A DNA stretch of 54,667 nt from Eubacterium sp. (lineage in GTDB: Bacteria; Bacillota; Clostridia; Lachnospirales; Lachnospiraceae). Both the position numbers and the translations under genes were made by a program. This document shows positions 41,219-51,156 of the stretch, piece after piece (the first letter of the stretch is position 1; every line of letters begins with the position of its first letter). Location: positions 1 through 54,667 of the forward strand of contig DNFT01000009.1 in assembly GCA_003486385.1 (NCBI GenBank). The letters are read 5' to 3'. Under the pieces are notes generated by a model, which had not been told where the DNA came from, searched no databases, and saw nothing but the letters and a program-made list of their open reading frames with translations.

Positions 41219-41947
41219 ATGAAAGAAAAATTATATACAATTCCGGTAAACGATGCCTTCGCCTCCTCATGTGAATGTCCTATATGCACGATGTACAAGA
41301 CTCTCGAGGACAACAGCATAGAATACACCATGGGACCAAGCTACATGGAGGATGATGTGAGAAGTGAGACGGACCGCTTGGGCTTCTGCGACAAGCATAT
41401 TAAGCAGGTCTACCACATGGATAACCGCCTCGGAATGGCATGGGTAATGAAGACGCATTTCGACAAGACGATAGATGACGTTGAGAAGCTGCAAAAAAAA
41501 GGAGCTGCCAAGGCAGTCTCCCTGTTTAAAAAGAATACCGAAGAAAGTCCTCTGCTGTCATATCTTCACACACTCAACAGCTCATGCTTCGTATGCGAGA
41601 GAGTGCAGAATGTCTTTATGCGGTATATTGATACTATATTCATGTTGTGGGAGGGCGAGAGCGATTTCCGCGAAAAATATAAGAACTGCAACGGCTTTTG
41701 CAACAGGCACTACGAGATTCTTATAAGAGAAGCCTCCAAAAAGCTTCGCGGAAGCTCTTTGGAGGAATTTACCGCCGTCACGGACAAGCTCTATCTCGAT
41801 AATATGAAGCGTGTCCGCGACGATCTTGCATGGTTTATCAATAAGTTCGACTACAAGTACAAGGACGAGCCGTGGAAAAATGCCCGCGACTCAGTCATCC
41901 GCTCAGTCACTAAGACCAACAGTATTATTGATGTGAGCGAAAAATAA
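41219..41947 (+). CDS. DUF6062-family Cys-containing protein
   Basis: 242 residues. Cysteines grouped as CECPIC near the N-terminus, GFCDKH, SSCFVCERV and GFCNRHYE suggest a duplicated zinc- or redox-binding fold, with CxxC and C-H pairs in each half. The family is widespread in Lachnospiraceae and has no known function. ATG follows AAAGGA. Its last 23 bases overlap the 3' end of the convergent sulfatase gene. Confidence 0.85.
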   Translation: MKEKLYTIPVNDAFASSCECPICTMYKTLEDNSIEYTMGPSYMEDDVRSETDRLGFCDKHIKQVYHMDNRLGMAWVMKTHFDKTIDDVEKLQKKGAAKAVSLFKKNTEESPLLSYLHTLNSSCFVCERVQNVFMRYIDTIFMLWEGESDFREKYKNCNGFCNRHYEILIREASKKLRGSSLEEFTAVTDKLYLDNMKRVRDDLAWFINKFDYKYKDEPWKNARDSVIRSVTKTNSIIDVSEK

Positions 41948-44081
41948 ACATGCTCGTACTCGAAAGCTTAATTCCGTCCTTTCCCTTCTGGACTACAACG
42001 ACGGAGTCACCATCTTTCAGGGTGATTCCGCCAACTAAGAGCATGTCATCGCTGACAAAAATCGTGTCCGCATACTCTCCGTTTACCATCACATAGCTGA
42101 ATTTCGTGAAATTCTCCCCTGTTACAGCGAAATTGTTATCCGAGTTGCTCACCTTTTTTATTGTGATGTTCTTATGCCCCATCTGAAGATTGGTAGGTGA
42201 ATATGGCAGCTCACCGCCATAGACCTCCTTATCTCCGTACAGGATATCGTATTCAAGCACCCTGAGTCCCTCCAAATAATCCTCGTAGTCCTCCGAATGT
42301 CTCAACGTGCTGTGGTATTTTGATATGGCGCCTCCTGTCATTCCAAGCATATCCATCACATGGCTTGTGAGCTGGAAAGCCTCTATATCTTCATCCACCT
42401 TTTTAAGGTCGATATTGTTCCATATAACATACTGCGTTGTGTATGTATTACCTCCCTCAAGCTCATCATCCGTTATGTCAAATGCAGGCAGATGATCACC
42501 ATACATCACAAGCACCGTAGGCTCATTAAGCCCCTTAAGCGCATATATGAGATTTCTCACGAACTTGTCCATATCATGTATCTCATTGATATAATATGTG
42601 AAGGGTCTCTTAAACTCTTCTATTGCTTCGCCCTCGGCTGTTATATCATCTTCCTTTATCTCATAGTCCGCCGGATAATCTCCATGACCCTGAACCGATA
42701 TAGTATAGATAAAATCCCTGCTCTCTGAGCCTGTAAGAATCTCAATAATCTGTGAAATCAGCACATTGTCCTTCGCCCAGCCTATCTCATTCGTCTCCAC
42801 ATTATTCATGTATTCCAGAGAAGTAAAGGTCTCAAAGCCCAACTGGGGAAATACTGTATTTCTGTCATAGAATGTACCATCATTGTCATGCAGCGCATTC
42901 GTTGTATAGCCATACTGCTTCAGATCATAGCATATAGAGTCACATGCGCTGTGGGAAAGCACCGTCTTATACGGATACTCGCCCGGTCCGAAATCGTCAA
43001 GATTCATACCCGAAATAATCTCGAACTCTGTATTTGCGGTACCTGCTCCGACAGATGGCACCGAAAGAAATCCGGACGGATAACTCTTGTACAGCCATTC
43101 AAGCTTCGGAAGCACTGTTCCGCTGAACTCAACATCCTTCAACAGTTGAGGATCGAACAATGACTCCAATTGAAGAAAAATAATGTTGGGGCGTTCCTTA
43201 GTTGCCTTATTGGTATTCTCCTGTTTAACCGCATCCGTTTCCTTTATAGACTCAGCTTCATCCGGCAAGTCCGTATTTTCTTCGGTTCCGCTCTCTGATT
43301 CCGCAGCCTGCTGCCTCGATTCCTCTTCAATCATGTCATCACGTTCGCTTCTATACTCATCACGCTCGCTCTCAAGCTCATCCATTCTGGCAAGAATATC
43401 CCTTATGGTGTTCTCGTTATACTCCTTCGGCTTATCTATTCCACTGTTGAAAAGACTGTTTGAAAAGCAGTATGCAAACCCATACTCGTCATACGCATTC
43501 CCGATGTTTCCGAAATTGCGCGCGAACACGCCCACGGACACACCGATCCTTGTTGTTCCCCATACAACGAACCAGAATGATAAAATAACCACAATCACAC
43601 GGAAGTAATTAATTTTTTCCTTGTACTTCGGTGCCCTGAACCACCATACAAGCATCGAAATAATAAAAATCACTGCCAGAACTATTATAAGCACTATCTG
43701 TCCCACAGTAAGATACACAGGTGCCACATTAAGTGCGTATTTAACCAGCCTGAAATCCTGAGCGGTAAACGGAGTGTGCCTGAAGCCTGTCACAACAAAA
43801 TTGACTATACCGCCTATAACCCATATTCCACATATCAGTGTCACCATGAACGCCTTCCTGTGCACCAGTCCGACGAATGACAGTGTAAAAAGAATAAGCA
43901 TCACACCGTACAGAAAGCACAGTGGGTTAGTCGCGGCAAACTTAAAACCCTCTGCGACAGAACGTCTGCAGAACATCTCAACCACCAGATTGACAACAAT
44001 TGCCAGTAAGATAAATCTTACCGGCAAACTTGTTTTAAGCAATTTAATTTTCTGTAATAAATTATTATTTTTCTCTTTCAT
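41925..44081 (-). CDS. LTA-synthase-like membrane sulfatase
   Basis: 718 residues. Five hydrophobic helices (about 20-200) lead to an extracellular sulfatase-fold domain. The nucleophile should be Thr348 in VGAGTANTEFE, and MYGDHLPAF gives metal ligands; an acidic Glu-rich segment (about 225-290) joins the parts. Family members (LtaS, LtaP) transfer phosphoglycerol from phosphatidylglycerol to build lipoteichoic acid or modify glycans. The C-terminal ~90 residues form an additional Ig-like (IPT/TIG-like) domain (NITIKKVSNSDNNFAVTGEN). It is third in a likely glnS-DUF2225-sulfatase operon with a 14-base gap. No strong ribosome site before the ATG. Confidence 0.9.
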   Translation of the reverse strand: MKEKNNNLLQKIKLLKTSLPVRFILLAIVVNLVVEMFCRRSVAEGFKFAATNPLCFLYGVMLILFTLSFVGLVHRKAFMVTLICGIWVIGGIVNFVVTGFRHTPFTAQDFRLVKYALNVAPVYLTVGQIVLIIVLAVIFIISMLVWWFRAPKYKEKINYFRVIVVILSFWFVVWGTTRIGVSVGVFARNFGNIGNAYDEYGFAYCFSNSLFNSGIDKPKEYNENTIRDILARMDELESERDEYRSERDDMIEEESRQQAAESESGTEENTDLPDEAESIKETDAVKQENTNKATKERPNIIFLQLESLFDPQLLKDVEFSGTVLPKLEWLYKSYPSGFLSVPSVGAGTANTEFEIISGMNLDDFGPGEYPYKTVLSHSACDSICYDLKQYGYTTNALHDNDGTFYDRNTVFPQLGFETFTSLEYMNNVETNEIGWAKDNVLISQIIEILTGSESRDFIYTISVQGHGDYPADYEIKEDDITAEGEAIEEFKRPFTYYINEIHDMDKFVRNLIYALKGLNEPTVLVMYGDHLPAFDITDDELEGGNTYTTQYVIWNNIDLKKVDEDIEAFQLTSHVMDMLGMTGGAISKYHSTLRHSEDYEDYLEGLRVLEYDILYGDKEVYGGELPYSPTNLQMGHKNITIKKVSNSDNNFAVTGENFTKFSYVMVNGEYADTIFVSDDMLLVGGITLKDGDSVVVVQKGKDGIKLSSTSMFIFRSHQ

Positions 44082-44095
44082 AGCTATAATATATT

Positions 44096-44938
44096 CTATT
44101 TTGTTTTTAGTGACTCCTTAAGGTCTCTTGCTTTATCCTTAATCTTAGGATTAGCAGTCTTAGATACAAGAATTCTGGATACAATCCTTGAAGCCTCATC
44201 GATCCTGCCTATCTGCTTTGCAAGGTTAGCCATAAGATAATCCAAGGTTGTCTCGTCCATACCGCAAATCGGGAAGTTCTCCTTAGAAACGCTCATCATA
44301 AAGCCTTCATACGCATTAGCAAGCATTTCCTTTTCAGCTTTACCACACTCTTCCTTCTTTTTAGCATAATCCGGCTCATCCGGCTTAAGATTCTCGGCTT
44401 TACCTCTGTACAGCCACGCAAGCTTAAGACATGTATATGCCCTCTCACTTACCTTAGCCTTCTTGACAACTGTATTCAATAGTGCCAGCTTATATCTTGT
44501 TATAGCATCATCATAGGTATATGTGTCACCTGTAGGTGCAAGTCCCTTAAAATTAGTAGAAATATTATCATGTATAAGCTTAGCCTGATGTGTTGTCATA
44601 TAACTGAAGAATCTGCTGAGTGCCCCATATCCGCAATGAGGACACACTATAACATCATACTTCACGGAGTCTATTCCCTGATACTTAGGACGCAAATCAG
44701 GATCCGAACCAATCAGGTGAGGCTTACCTGTCTTAACCGTCTTTATCTTAAATTCATTGTCGCACACAGGGCACTGTACCTTCTTATCAAAGAGGAAATC
44801 TACCTCATTATACTGTGGTGTACCTGTTGCACCCTGCTGCTTAGCGCTTTTCTTCTTTTCGTCTTCGTCATCAAATATATTAACATTTGACAGACCGCCA
44901 AACCCTATCGAAGAAAGATCAGAAAAAATTCCAGCCAT
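44096..44938 (-). CDS. DUF2225-family zinc-ribbon protein
   Basis: 280 residues. After a flexible N-terminus, CPVCDNEF and CPHCGYGAL form a zinc ribbon, followed by a helical TPR-like region (YKLALLNTVVKKAKVSERAY ... LKLAWLYRGKAENLK). DUF2225 members have no settled role. Start ATG at 44938 follows AAGGAAGG. It lies 36 bases after glnS and 14 before the LTA-synthase-like gene. Confidence 0.88.
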   Translation of the reverse strand: MAGIFSDLSSIGFGGLSNVNIFDDEDEKKKSAKQQGATGTPQYNEVDFLFDKKVQCPVCDNEFKIKTVKTGKPHLIGSDPDLRPKYQGIDSVKYDVIVCPHCGYGALSRFFSYMTTHQAKLIHDNISTNFKGLAPTGDTYTYDDAITRYKLALLNTVVKKAKVSERAYTCLKLAWLYRGKAENLKPDEPDYAKKKEECGKAEKEMLANAYEGFMMSVSKENFPICGMDETTLDYLMANLAKQIGRIDEASRIVSRILVSKTANPKIKDKARDLKESLKTK

Positions 44939-44974
44939 TATACTGCCTTCCTTTCAATTTATTATTTTGTATGA

Positions 44975-46669
44975 TTAACTAAGTTTAAATGAACTCTTAA
45001 GTGACACAATCCTGTTAAATACAAGACGCTCACTGTCGATAGGCTGTCCATCTCTTCCATCGACACAGAAGAATCCATTACGCACAAACTGGAAGCTGTC
45101 AAGCGGCTTCGCCTCCTTAACGCTCTCCTCTATATAACAGTTGTCTACAACTGTCAATGAATTAGGGTTGATATTCATTGTACCATCCTCATTGTATACA
45201 CCCTTTTCCTCGTCTACAAGATTCTCATAGAGCTTGACAACAGCATTAACACAATGATTTACAGGTACCCAGTGAATTGTTCCTTTAACCTTTCTGCCCT
45301 CAAAGCCTGAGCCACTCTTAGTTTCAGGGTCATAAGTACAGTGAACCTCTGTTACATTTCCATTCTCATCCTTAACGAAGCTCTCACACCTTACAAAGTA
45401 CGCATTCATCAGGCGTACCTCATTGCCCGGAAAGAGACGGTAGTATTTCTTAGGCGGTTCCTCCATGAAATCCTCCCTCTCAATGTAGAGTTCTCTCTCA
45501 AAAGCAATCCTTCTGCTTCCAAGTTCAGGGTTCTCAGGATTGTTAGGTGCGTCAAGATACTCAACCTGACCCTCAGGATAATTGTCAATCACAAGCTTGA
45601 TAGGATCAAGAACAGCCATTATTCTACTCTTCTTAAGCCTTAAGTCATCACGTATACAGTACTCGAGCATCGCATAATCAACGGAGCTGTTAGCCTTCGC
45701 TACACCGACAAGCTCCACGAACTTCTTAATGGACTCCGGTGTATACCCTCTTCTTCTGAGAGCGCTTAATGAAACGAGACGTGGATCATCCCATCCATCA
45801 ACAATGCCTTCCTCAACCAGCTTCTTGATGTATCTCTTACCTGTTATAACATTGGTAAGATAGAGCTTTGCGAACTCAATCTGCTTAGGTGATTCCTCAG
45901 GCGAATTCTTGTAACCGCACTCAATCACAACCCAGTCATATAAAGGTCTGTGATCCTCGAACTCAAGTGTACATATAGAATGTGTGATACCCTCGATAGC
46001 ATCCTCGATAGGATGTGCGAAATCATACATAGGGTAAATGCACCACTGGTCTCCCGTTCTGTGATGTGTCATATGAGCCACACGGTAAATTACAGGATCT
46101 CTCATGTTGATATTAGGCGACGCCATATCAATCTTGGCGCGAAGAACCTTCTCTCCGTCGGCATACCTGCCTTCCTTCATCTCCTCGAACAGACGAAGAT
46201 TCTCCTCTACGGAACGATCCCTGTAAGGACTGTTCTTTCCCGGCTCAGTGAGTGTTCCTCTGTATGCCCTTATCTCATCTGCTGTGAGATCGCACACATA
46301 CGCCTTTCCTTTCTTAATGAGCTTAACCGCATTCTCATACATCTGTGGAAAATAATCCGAGGCAAAATATAATCTGTCCTCCCAGTCGGCACCAAGCCAT
46401 GCGATATCCTTCTTAATCGACTCAACGAATTCTTCCTTCTCCTTGGTCGGATTAGTGTCGTCAAATCTCATGTTAAACTGTCCGTTATACTTAACAGCAA
46501 GACCATAGTTTAATAATATTGACTTGGCATGTCCGATATGAAGATAACCATTCGGCTCCGGAGGAAAACGTGTCTTGACAACCTTGCAGTGTCCCTCAGC
46601 AAGATCCTTCTCTATAATCTGTTCAATAAAATTCTTTGAAACAACTTCTTCATTACCATTGTTATCCAT
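44975..46669 (-). CDS. glnS: Glutaminyl-tRNA synthetase
   Basis: 564 residues, class I synthetase. HIGH motif in PPEPNGYLHIGHAKS; anticodon-side features DGWDDPRLVSLSALRRRGYTPE and DPIKLVIDNYPEG identify GlnRS. At the position of the KMSKS loop (MSKRKL in E. coli) it reads ITGKRYI, keeping only the basic residues. Attaches glutamine to tRNA-Gln directly, which many Clostridia do instead through GluRS and GatCAB. ATG follows AAAGGAG. The short leader has no T-box. First of a three-gene operon. Confidence 0.97.
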   Translation of the reverse strand: MDNNGNEEVVSKNFIEQIIEKDLAEGHCKVVKTRFPPEPNGYLHIGHAKSILLNYGLAVKYNGQFNMRFDDTNPTKEKEEFVESIKKDIAWLGADWEDRLYFASDYFPQMYENAVKLIKKGKAYVCDLTADEIRAYRGTLTEPGKNSPYRDRSVEENLRLFEEMKEGRYADGEKVLRAKIDMASPNINMRDPVIYRVAHMTHHRTGDQWCIYPMYDFAHPIEDAIEGITHSICTLEFEDHRPLYDWVVIECGYKNSPEESPKQIEFAKLYLTNVITGKRYIKKLVEEGIVDGWDDPRLVSLSALRRRGYTPESIKKFVELVGVAKANSSVDYAMLEYCIRDDLRLKKSRIMAVLDPIKLVIDNYPEGQVEYLDAPNNPENPELGSRRIAFERELYIEREDFMEEPPKKYYRLFPGNEVRLMNAYFVRCESFVKDENGNVTEVHCTYDPETKSGSGFEGRKVKGTIHWVPVNHCVNAVVKLYENLVDEEKGVYNEDGTMNINPNSLTVVDNCYIEESVKEAKPLDSFQFVRNGFFCVDGRDGQPIDSERLVFNRIVSLKSSFKLS

Positions 46670-46780
46670 TGAAAATATGTCTCCTTTGAATCATTTACTC
46701 GATTTCTTCATTCTAACACATCTGCCTCATTTAAGTAAATACCTTTTTATCTATATTATAGAGAATATCCATGCGTTAAT

Positions 46781-47959
46781 CTAACAGAGTGCCCCGTAAA
46801 CCGCATTTAAAAGCTTTCTCACAAGCTTGTCATCCGTTCCGTCGCATTTCTGTATAACATACATAATTACCATATTCTCGACAGGGTCTATGAGGAAATA
46901 GTTGCCGGTCCATCCGTCCCAGCCAAAGGCACCAAGCTGCACGCTGCAGCCTGTACACTGTGGGGTATCCATAACACGGCAGAGATTTCCATAGCCATAA
47001 CCTCTCAAGGTCTCCCATGTAAGATCTCTCCTGCACTGTGCATCAAGCTGGTTAGTGCCCATGAACTCCACTGTATATGGCGAAAGTATTCTCACTCCGT
47101 CATAGGTTCCGCCATTTGCAAGCATCATCGCAAATTTTCCGTAATCCTCCACTGTCGATACAAGTCCTGCCCCGCCGGACTCAAATGCAGGCTTCTCATC
47201 ATAGCCTTCCATTCCGAAATGCTTTTCCGTATCAGGAGCAAACACTCCCGGCTCCACAACCCTGTATATCTGTGCGAAGCGTTTCTTCTTTTCCTCCGGC
47301 ACATAGAATGCAGTATCCTTCATTCCAAGCTGGTCAAAAATCTCCTTCTGGAGGAAATCGCCGAATCTCATGCCGGATGCCGCCTCAACCACGGCGCCCA
47401 AAATATCTGCTTCCGTGCCATATCTCCAATGTGTACCCGGTTCAAATGCAAGCGGCTGAAGGGCTATTCTTCTTATGAAGTCCATCGTTCCCGGCTTCAC
47501 ACCCATATCCTGCTCACCGCTTATCGCATCATACAGCAGAGCCATCTTTCTTCCCGCTTCATCTCCAAGATCCGGATACACTGTTCCTGCTGTCATGTCC
47601 ATCAGGTCACGGACTAAAATTTCTCTCTTAGCCGGAACGACCTCTTCTCCATCCATCACCTTCATATTGGCGGCAGCGAACTCCGGCAGATACTCAGATA
47701 CTGGACTGTACATGTCTATAATGCCTCTCTCCATCAGTATAAGCACTGCAACGGAGGTTATCGGCTTAGTCATGGAAAAGCAGCGGAATATTGTATTATG
47801 GGACATTTCATAGCCCCTCTCGATATCGGCATAGCCTGTATCAAAATAAAATCTCTCTTTGCAATCCTTAAAAACGGCTACACTGGCTCCCGCCGCATGT
47901 CCGTTTTCCACATATTCTTCAAAAAGCTTTTTAACATTTTCAAGTCTCTTGTTATTCAT
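46781..47959 (-). CDS. Beta-lactamase-family serine hydrolase
   Basis: 392 residues, no signal peptide. The SxxK motif is SMTK (Ser62, Lys65) and the Tyr of the YxN motif falls in HWRYGTEADILG; the class C/esterase fold is supported by LVSTVEDYGKFAMMLANGG. Such intracellular members are usually esterases or D-aminopeptidases. Monocistronic. ATG follows AAAGGA. Substrate unknown. Confidence 0.9.
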   Translation of the reverse strand: MNNKRLENVKKLFEEYVENGHAAGASVAVFKDCKERFYFDTGYADIERGYEMSHNTIFRCFSMTKPITSVAVLILMERGIIDMYSPVSEYLPEFAAANMKVMDGEEVVPAKREILVRDLMDMTAGTVYPDLGDEAGRKMALLYDAISGEQDMGVKPGTMDFIRRIALQPLAFEPGTHWRYGTEADILGAVVEAASGMRFGDFLQKEIFDQLGMKDTAFYVPEEKKKRFAQIYRVVEPGVFAPDTEKHFGMEGYDEKPAFESGGAGLVSTVEDYGKFAMMLANGGTYDGVRILSPYTVEFMGTNQLDAQCRRDLTWETLRGYGYGNLCRVMDTPQCTGCSVQLGAFGWDGWTGNYFLIDPVENMVIMYVIQKCDGTDDKLVRKLLNAVYGALC

Positions 47960-48031
47960 AGCAATTTTCCTTTCTTAATACATATTTTTACTTCAATTTC
48001 AACTATATTATATTGTAACACCAGAATGGTA

Positions 48032-48060
48032 TTTATGAAAGTACATCTTTGTGATATAAT
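48032..48060 (+). promoter_or_regulatory. Promoter of the alpha/beta hydrolase gene
   Basis: TTTATG (48032-48037), 17 bases, TATAAT (48055-48060), 32 bases upstream of the ATG. Confidence 0.6.
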
Positions 48061-48092
48061 GAATTTATCAAGAGTAAAAGGAGAACACCAGC

Positions 48093-49100
48093 ATGAAAAA
48101 GAACCACAGGAAGCTTGCAAAATTCATTTTGGCTGCCACCGCCACATCCACTATTGCGTCTTTTGGCGTTGGTTATCTTCTGACTGCCTTCAGTCTCAAG
48201 AATAAGGGGTATCTTGCAGATAAATACTGGAAAAAAGAGCATGTTGACATAAATACCCTTACCCCCGGAACTCCTAAATATATTATCGAAAAGAATTATC
48301 TATCATCAATGGACAGAATGAAGACCTGGTATGACAATGCCCTGAGGGAGGATATCACCATAACATCGCGTGACGGTCTTAAACTCGCAGGGCATATTTT
48401 CCCCGCGAAGCAGCCTGCTCATGACTGGGTTATGCTTGTACACGGTTATCGCGATATTCCAATCAATATACTGACCTACGCCCTTCCGTATATTGAACAT
48501 GGTTACAATATTTTCTACCTTGAACAGCGCGCCCACGGCGACAGCGAGGGCAAATATATAGGTATGGGGTATCCGGAGCATTTTGATCTGCTCGACTGGA
48601 TTGATGTAATAGTAAAACGTGACCCTGCGGCCTCGATTGTTCTGCACGGTCACTCAATGGGTTCTGCCACCATTCTGATGGCAACAGGCGAACCATCGCT
48701 CCCGAAAAATGTTATATGTGCAATAGCTGACTGCGGCTTCAGCTCAATCCGAAGCGAATTCGCCTTTAACCTCAGGCAGCTGTTCCATCTTCCTGCATTC
48801 CCTTCGCTGTACACGGCCGATGTAGTATCACGTATAAGCACGGGGCTTAACTTCAAAAAGGGCAATGTTATAAAATATGTAAAGAAAAGCCACACTCCGA
48901 CCTTCTTCATTCATGGTGACTGCGATGTATTCGTCCCTACCTCCATGGTATTTGAGCTATATAACGCTGCCGCATGTGAAAAGCAGCTCTATGTTGCACA
49001 CGGAGCTGCTCATGTCGATTCACAATATATTGACCCTGAATTATATTACAGGCAGGTCTTTGATTTTATTGATAGATATCGTACTTCTTCCCGTCTCTGA
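48093..49100 (+). CDS. Membrane-anchored alpha/beta hydrolase
   Basis: 335 residues. An N-terminal helix (about 10-33) serves as uncleaved anchor or signal. The hydrolase core has the oxyanion-side VHGYRD, nucleophile Ser188 in HGHSMGS, an Asp in HGDCDVFVP and His in AHGAAHVDS. Similar Firmicutes proteins are of the YqkD/BAAT-like group; substrate unknown. ATG follows AAGGAG. Its last 35 bases overlap the 3' end of the convergent GH31 gene. Confidence 0.9.
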   Translation: MKKNHRKLAKFILAATATSTIASFGVGYLLTAFSLKNKGYLADKYWKKEHVDINTLTPGTPKYIIEKNYLSSMDRMKTWYDNALREDITITSRDGLKLAGHIFPAKQPAHDWVMLVHGYRDIPINILTYALPYIEHGYNIFYLEQRAHGDSEGKYIGMGYPEHFDLLDWIDVIVKRDPAASIVLHGHSMGSATILMATGEPSLPKNVICAIADCGFSSIRSEFAFNLRQLFHLPAFPSLYTADVVSRISTGLNFKKGNVIKYVKKSHTPTFFIHGDCDVFVPTSMVFELYNAAACEKQLYVAHGAAHVDSQYIDPELYYRQVFDFIDRYRTSSRL

Positions 49101-51135
49101 AGAATACCGGAATAATATCAAGCGGTGCAGGAACTATGACCCTCTGTCCGCCCTCGTATACCTCTCCTGTATTTGCGTCAGTCCATGCCGCACCTGCAGG
49201 AAGGTATACACTTCTCTGCGTAACCTTCTCCTCCATAACCGGAGCCACTAAGATATCCGGTCCGAACATATACTCATCCTCAGTCTCCCATGCCGTCTTA
49301 TCCCCATCGAAATCAAAGAACAGCGGTCTCATCACAGGTGCTCCCGTGAGGCTTGCCTGCTTCATACATTCACGGATATATGGGCGAAGTCTCTCACGGA
49401 TAAAAAGGTATTTCTTAAGAATCTCATAATTATCCTCACCAAAGCTCCACACCTCATTGTCCTGACCTGATGTGAGCTGGCGCACATTATTTATGAACTC
49501 CTCCTCCCTCTCATACCAAGGTGAACGCTCACCATGCATACGGAATACAGGACAGAAGCAGCCCCATGCAAACCATCTGACCAAAAGCTCCTTAAAATAA
49601 GGATCCTTGATATTTCCTCCGACGAAGCCTCCTATATCTGATGTCCACCAAGGAATACCTGCAACACTCATATTAAGTCCAGCCTGAAGCTGCTCCCTCA
49701 TGGCACGGAATGATGAGTGTATATCTCCGGACCATGTAAGAACACCATACTTCTGGCTTCCTGCCCATGCACAGCGCACAAGGCTCATCACATCCTTCTC
49801 GCCTTCTGCCTTTAAGCCATCGTAAAAGCCCTTGGCATATCCCACAGGGTATGTGTTGGTGCACTGTAATGCCGGGCCTGCATAATAGCGGTAATTGTCA
49901 AAATCATAAGGTCCATACTCCGGCTCAGCCTCATCAAGCCAGAAACAGCGTATGCCCTTTTTGTAATAATTCTCCTTGCACTTTTCCCATACAAATTTCT
50001 GTGCACCCGGATTGGTTGCATCAAAGAACACGGTATTTCCCATCCATGTCATGTGATATGCCATACCTCTATCCGGTGTCACAAGATATCCCTTGTCGCC
50101 CATCTCACCGAAGTTCTCGCTCCGCTCATCTATCGTAGGCCATACTGAAACAACCGTCTCAATACCCATATCCTTTAATTCCTTAACCATTCCCTCAGGA
50201 TCAGGCCAGTCTCTAGGCTCGAACTTGAATTCGCCCTGCATAGTCCAGTGGAAGAAATCAACAACGATAGCATCCATCGGAAGCCCTCTTCTCTTGTGCT
50301 CCCTCGCAACTGCAAGAAGCTCCTCCTGATTGCGGTATCTAAGCTTGCACTGCCAGTAACCCATCCCGTACTCCGGCATCATAGGGGTTCTTCCTGTTGC
50401 TGCTGAGTACTGCTCCTCAATCTCAAACGGTGTATCACCCGCTGTAATGAAATAGTCAAGCTTCTTAGTGCTCTTTACATGCCATTCGGTCTTGTTGGTT
50501 CCGAAGGTCGCCGTACCTATTGCAGGATTATTCCAGAAAAAGCCATAGCCCCTGCTTGATACCATGAACGGAACACTCGCCTGCGAATTTCTGTGAGCAA
50601 GCTCAAGTGTCGCCCCCTTTTTGTCAAGGTGCTTCTCCTGATACTGTCCCATACCGAATATCTTCTCATCATCAAACGCCTCGAACCTTGCCGTAAGCTC
50701 ATAATCTGTTGAGCCCGGAATCGGCTTAAGCTCTCTTGCGTCAACACGTATAGGAACACAGTAGCGGTTTATGCGGTTTCTGTTTCTCCAGTACTCTTCA
50801 GTCAGAAGCTCACCACTCTGGTTATAGTAGCTTATCCAGCCCTCAGGTGATATCTTTGCAGTTATCTTCCCATTCCTCATGGTGTAGATTCTGCCTGTCT
50901 GATGATACTTCCTGTACTCATCGCCCTTGTACCATGGGTCTGTCGTATCAACCTCCTCATAGCTTATCTCCGGCACACACTCAGGCACCTTTTCTGTAAG
51001 AGCCCAGTCATTACCATCCATTACGGCTTCACCTGTCATTCTCACACGGAACGAATTATTTCCCCATGGCTCAAGCCACAATGTATACCTTCCATCTCCT
51101 ATCACAAGTCTGTTGTTTTCCTGCCATACTCTCAT
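49066..51135 (-). CDS. GH31 alpha-xylosidase/alpha-glucosidase
   Basis: 689 residues, no signal peptide. Catalytic nucleophile Asp401 in FWLDEAEPE and acid/base Asp471 in WSGDIHSS; the binding-site FHWTMQGEFKFEPRDWPDP and IPWWTSDIGGF are as in GH31. It is not of the YicI FKTDFGE type, so the window has two different GH31 branches. It follows the GH74 gene after 21 bases, evidently in one operon; removal of xylose from xyloglucan oligosaccharides is the likely task. The subfamily specificity is inferred from context. Confidence 0.93.
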   Translation of the reverse strand: MRVWQENNRLVIGDGRYTLWLEPWGNNSFRVRMTGEAVMDGNDWALTEKVPECVPEISYEEVDTTDPWYKGDEYRKYHQTGRIYTMRNGKITAKISPEGWISYYNQSGELLTEEYWRNRNRINRYCVPIRVDARELKPIPGSTDYELTARFEAFDDEKIFGMGQYQEKHLDKKGATLELAHRNSQASVPFMVSSRGYGFFWNNPAIGTATFGTNKTEWHVKSTKKLDYFITAGDTPFEIEEQYSAATGRTPMMPEYGMGYWQCKLRYRNQEELLAVAREHKRRGLPMDAIVVDFFHWTMQGEFKFEPRDWPDPEGMVKELKDMGIETVVSVWPTIDERSENFGEMGDKGYLVTPDRGMAYHMTWMGNTVFFDATNPGAQKFVWEKCKENYYKKGIRCFWLDEAEPEYGPYDFDNYRYYAGPALQCTNTYPVGYAKGFYDGLKAEGEKDVMSLVRCAWAGSQKYGVLTWSGDIHSSFRAMREQLQAGLNMSVAGIPWWTSDIGGFVGGNIKDPYFKELLVRWFAWGCFCPVFRMHGERSPWYEREEEFINNVRQLTSGQDNEVWSFGEDNYEILKKYLFIRERLRPYIRECMKQASLTGAPVMRPLFFDFDGDKTAWETEDEYMFGPDILVAPVMEEKVTQRSVYLPAGAAWTDANTGEVYEGGQRVIVPAPLDIIPVFFRDGKKYDIYQ

Positions 51136-51156
51136 GTAATATCACACCTTCCTCTC

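Noticed and set aside
46670..46780. T-box leader before glnS
   Set aside because: The gap is about 110 bases with no terminator-antiterminator pair or conserved T-box sequence.
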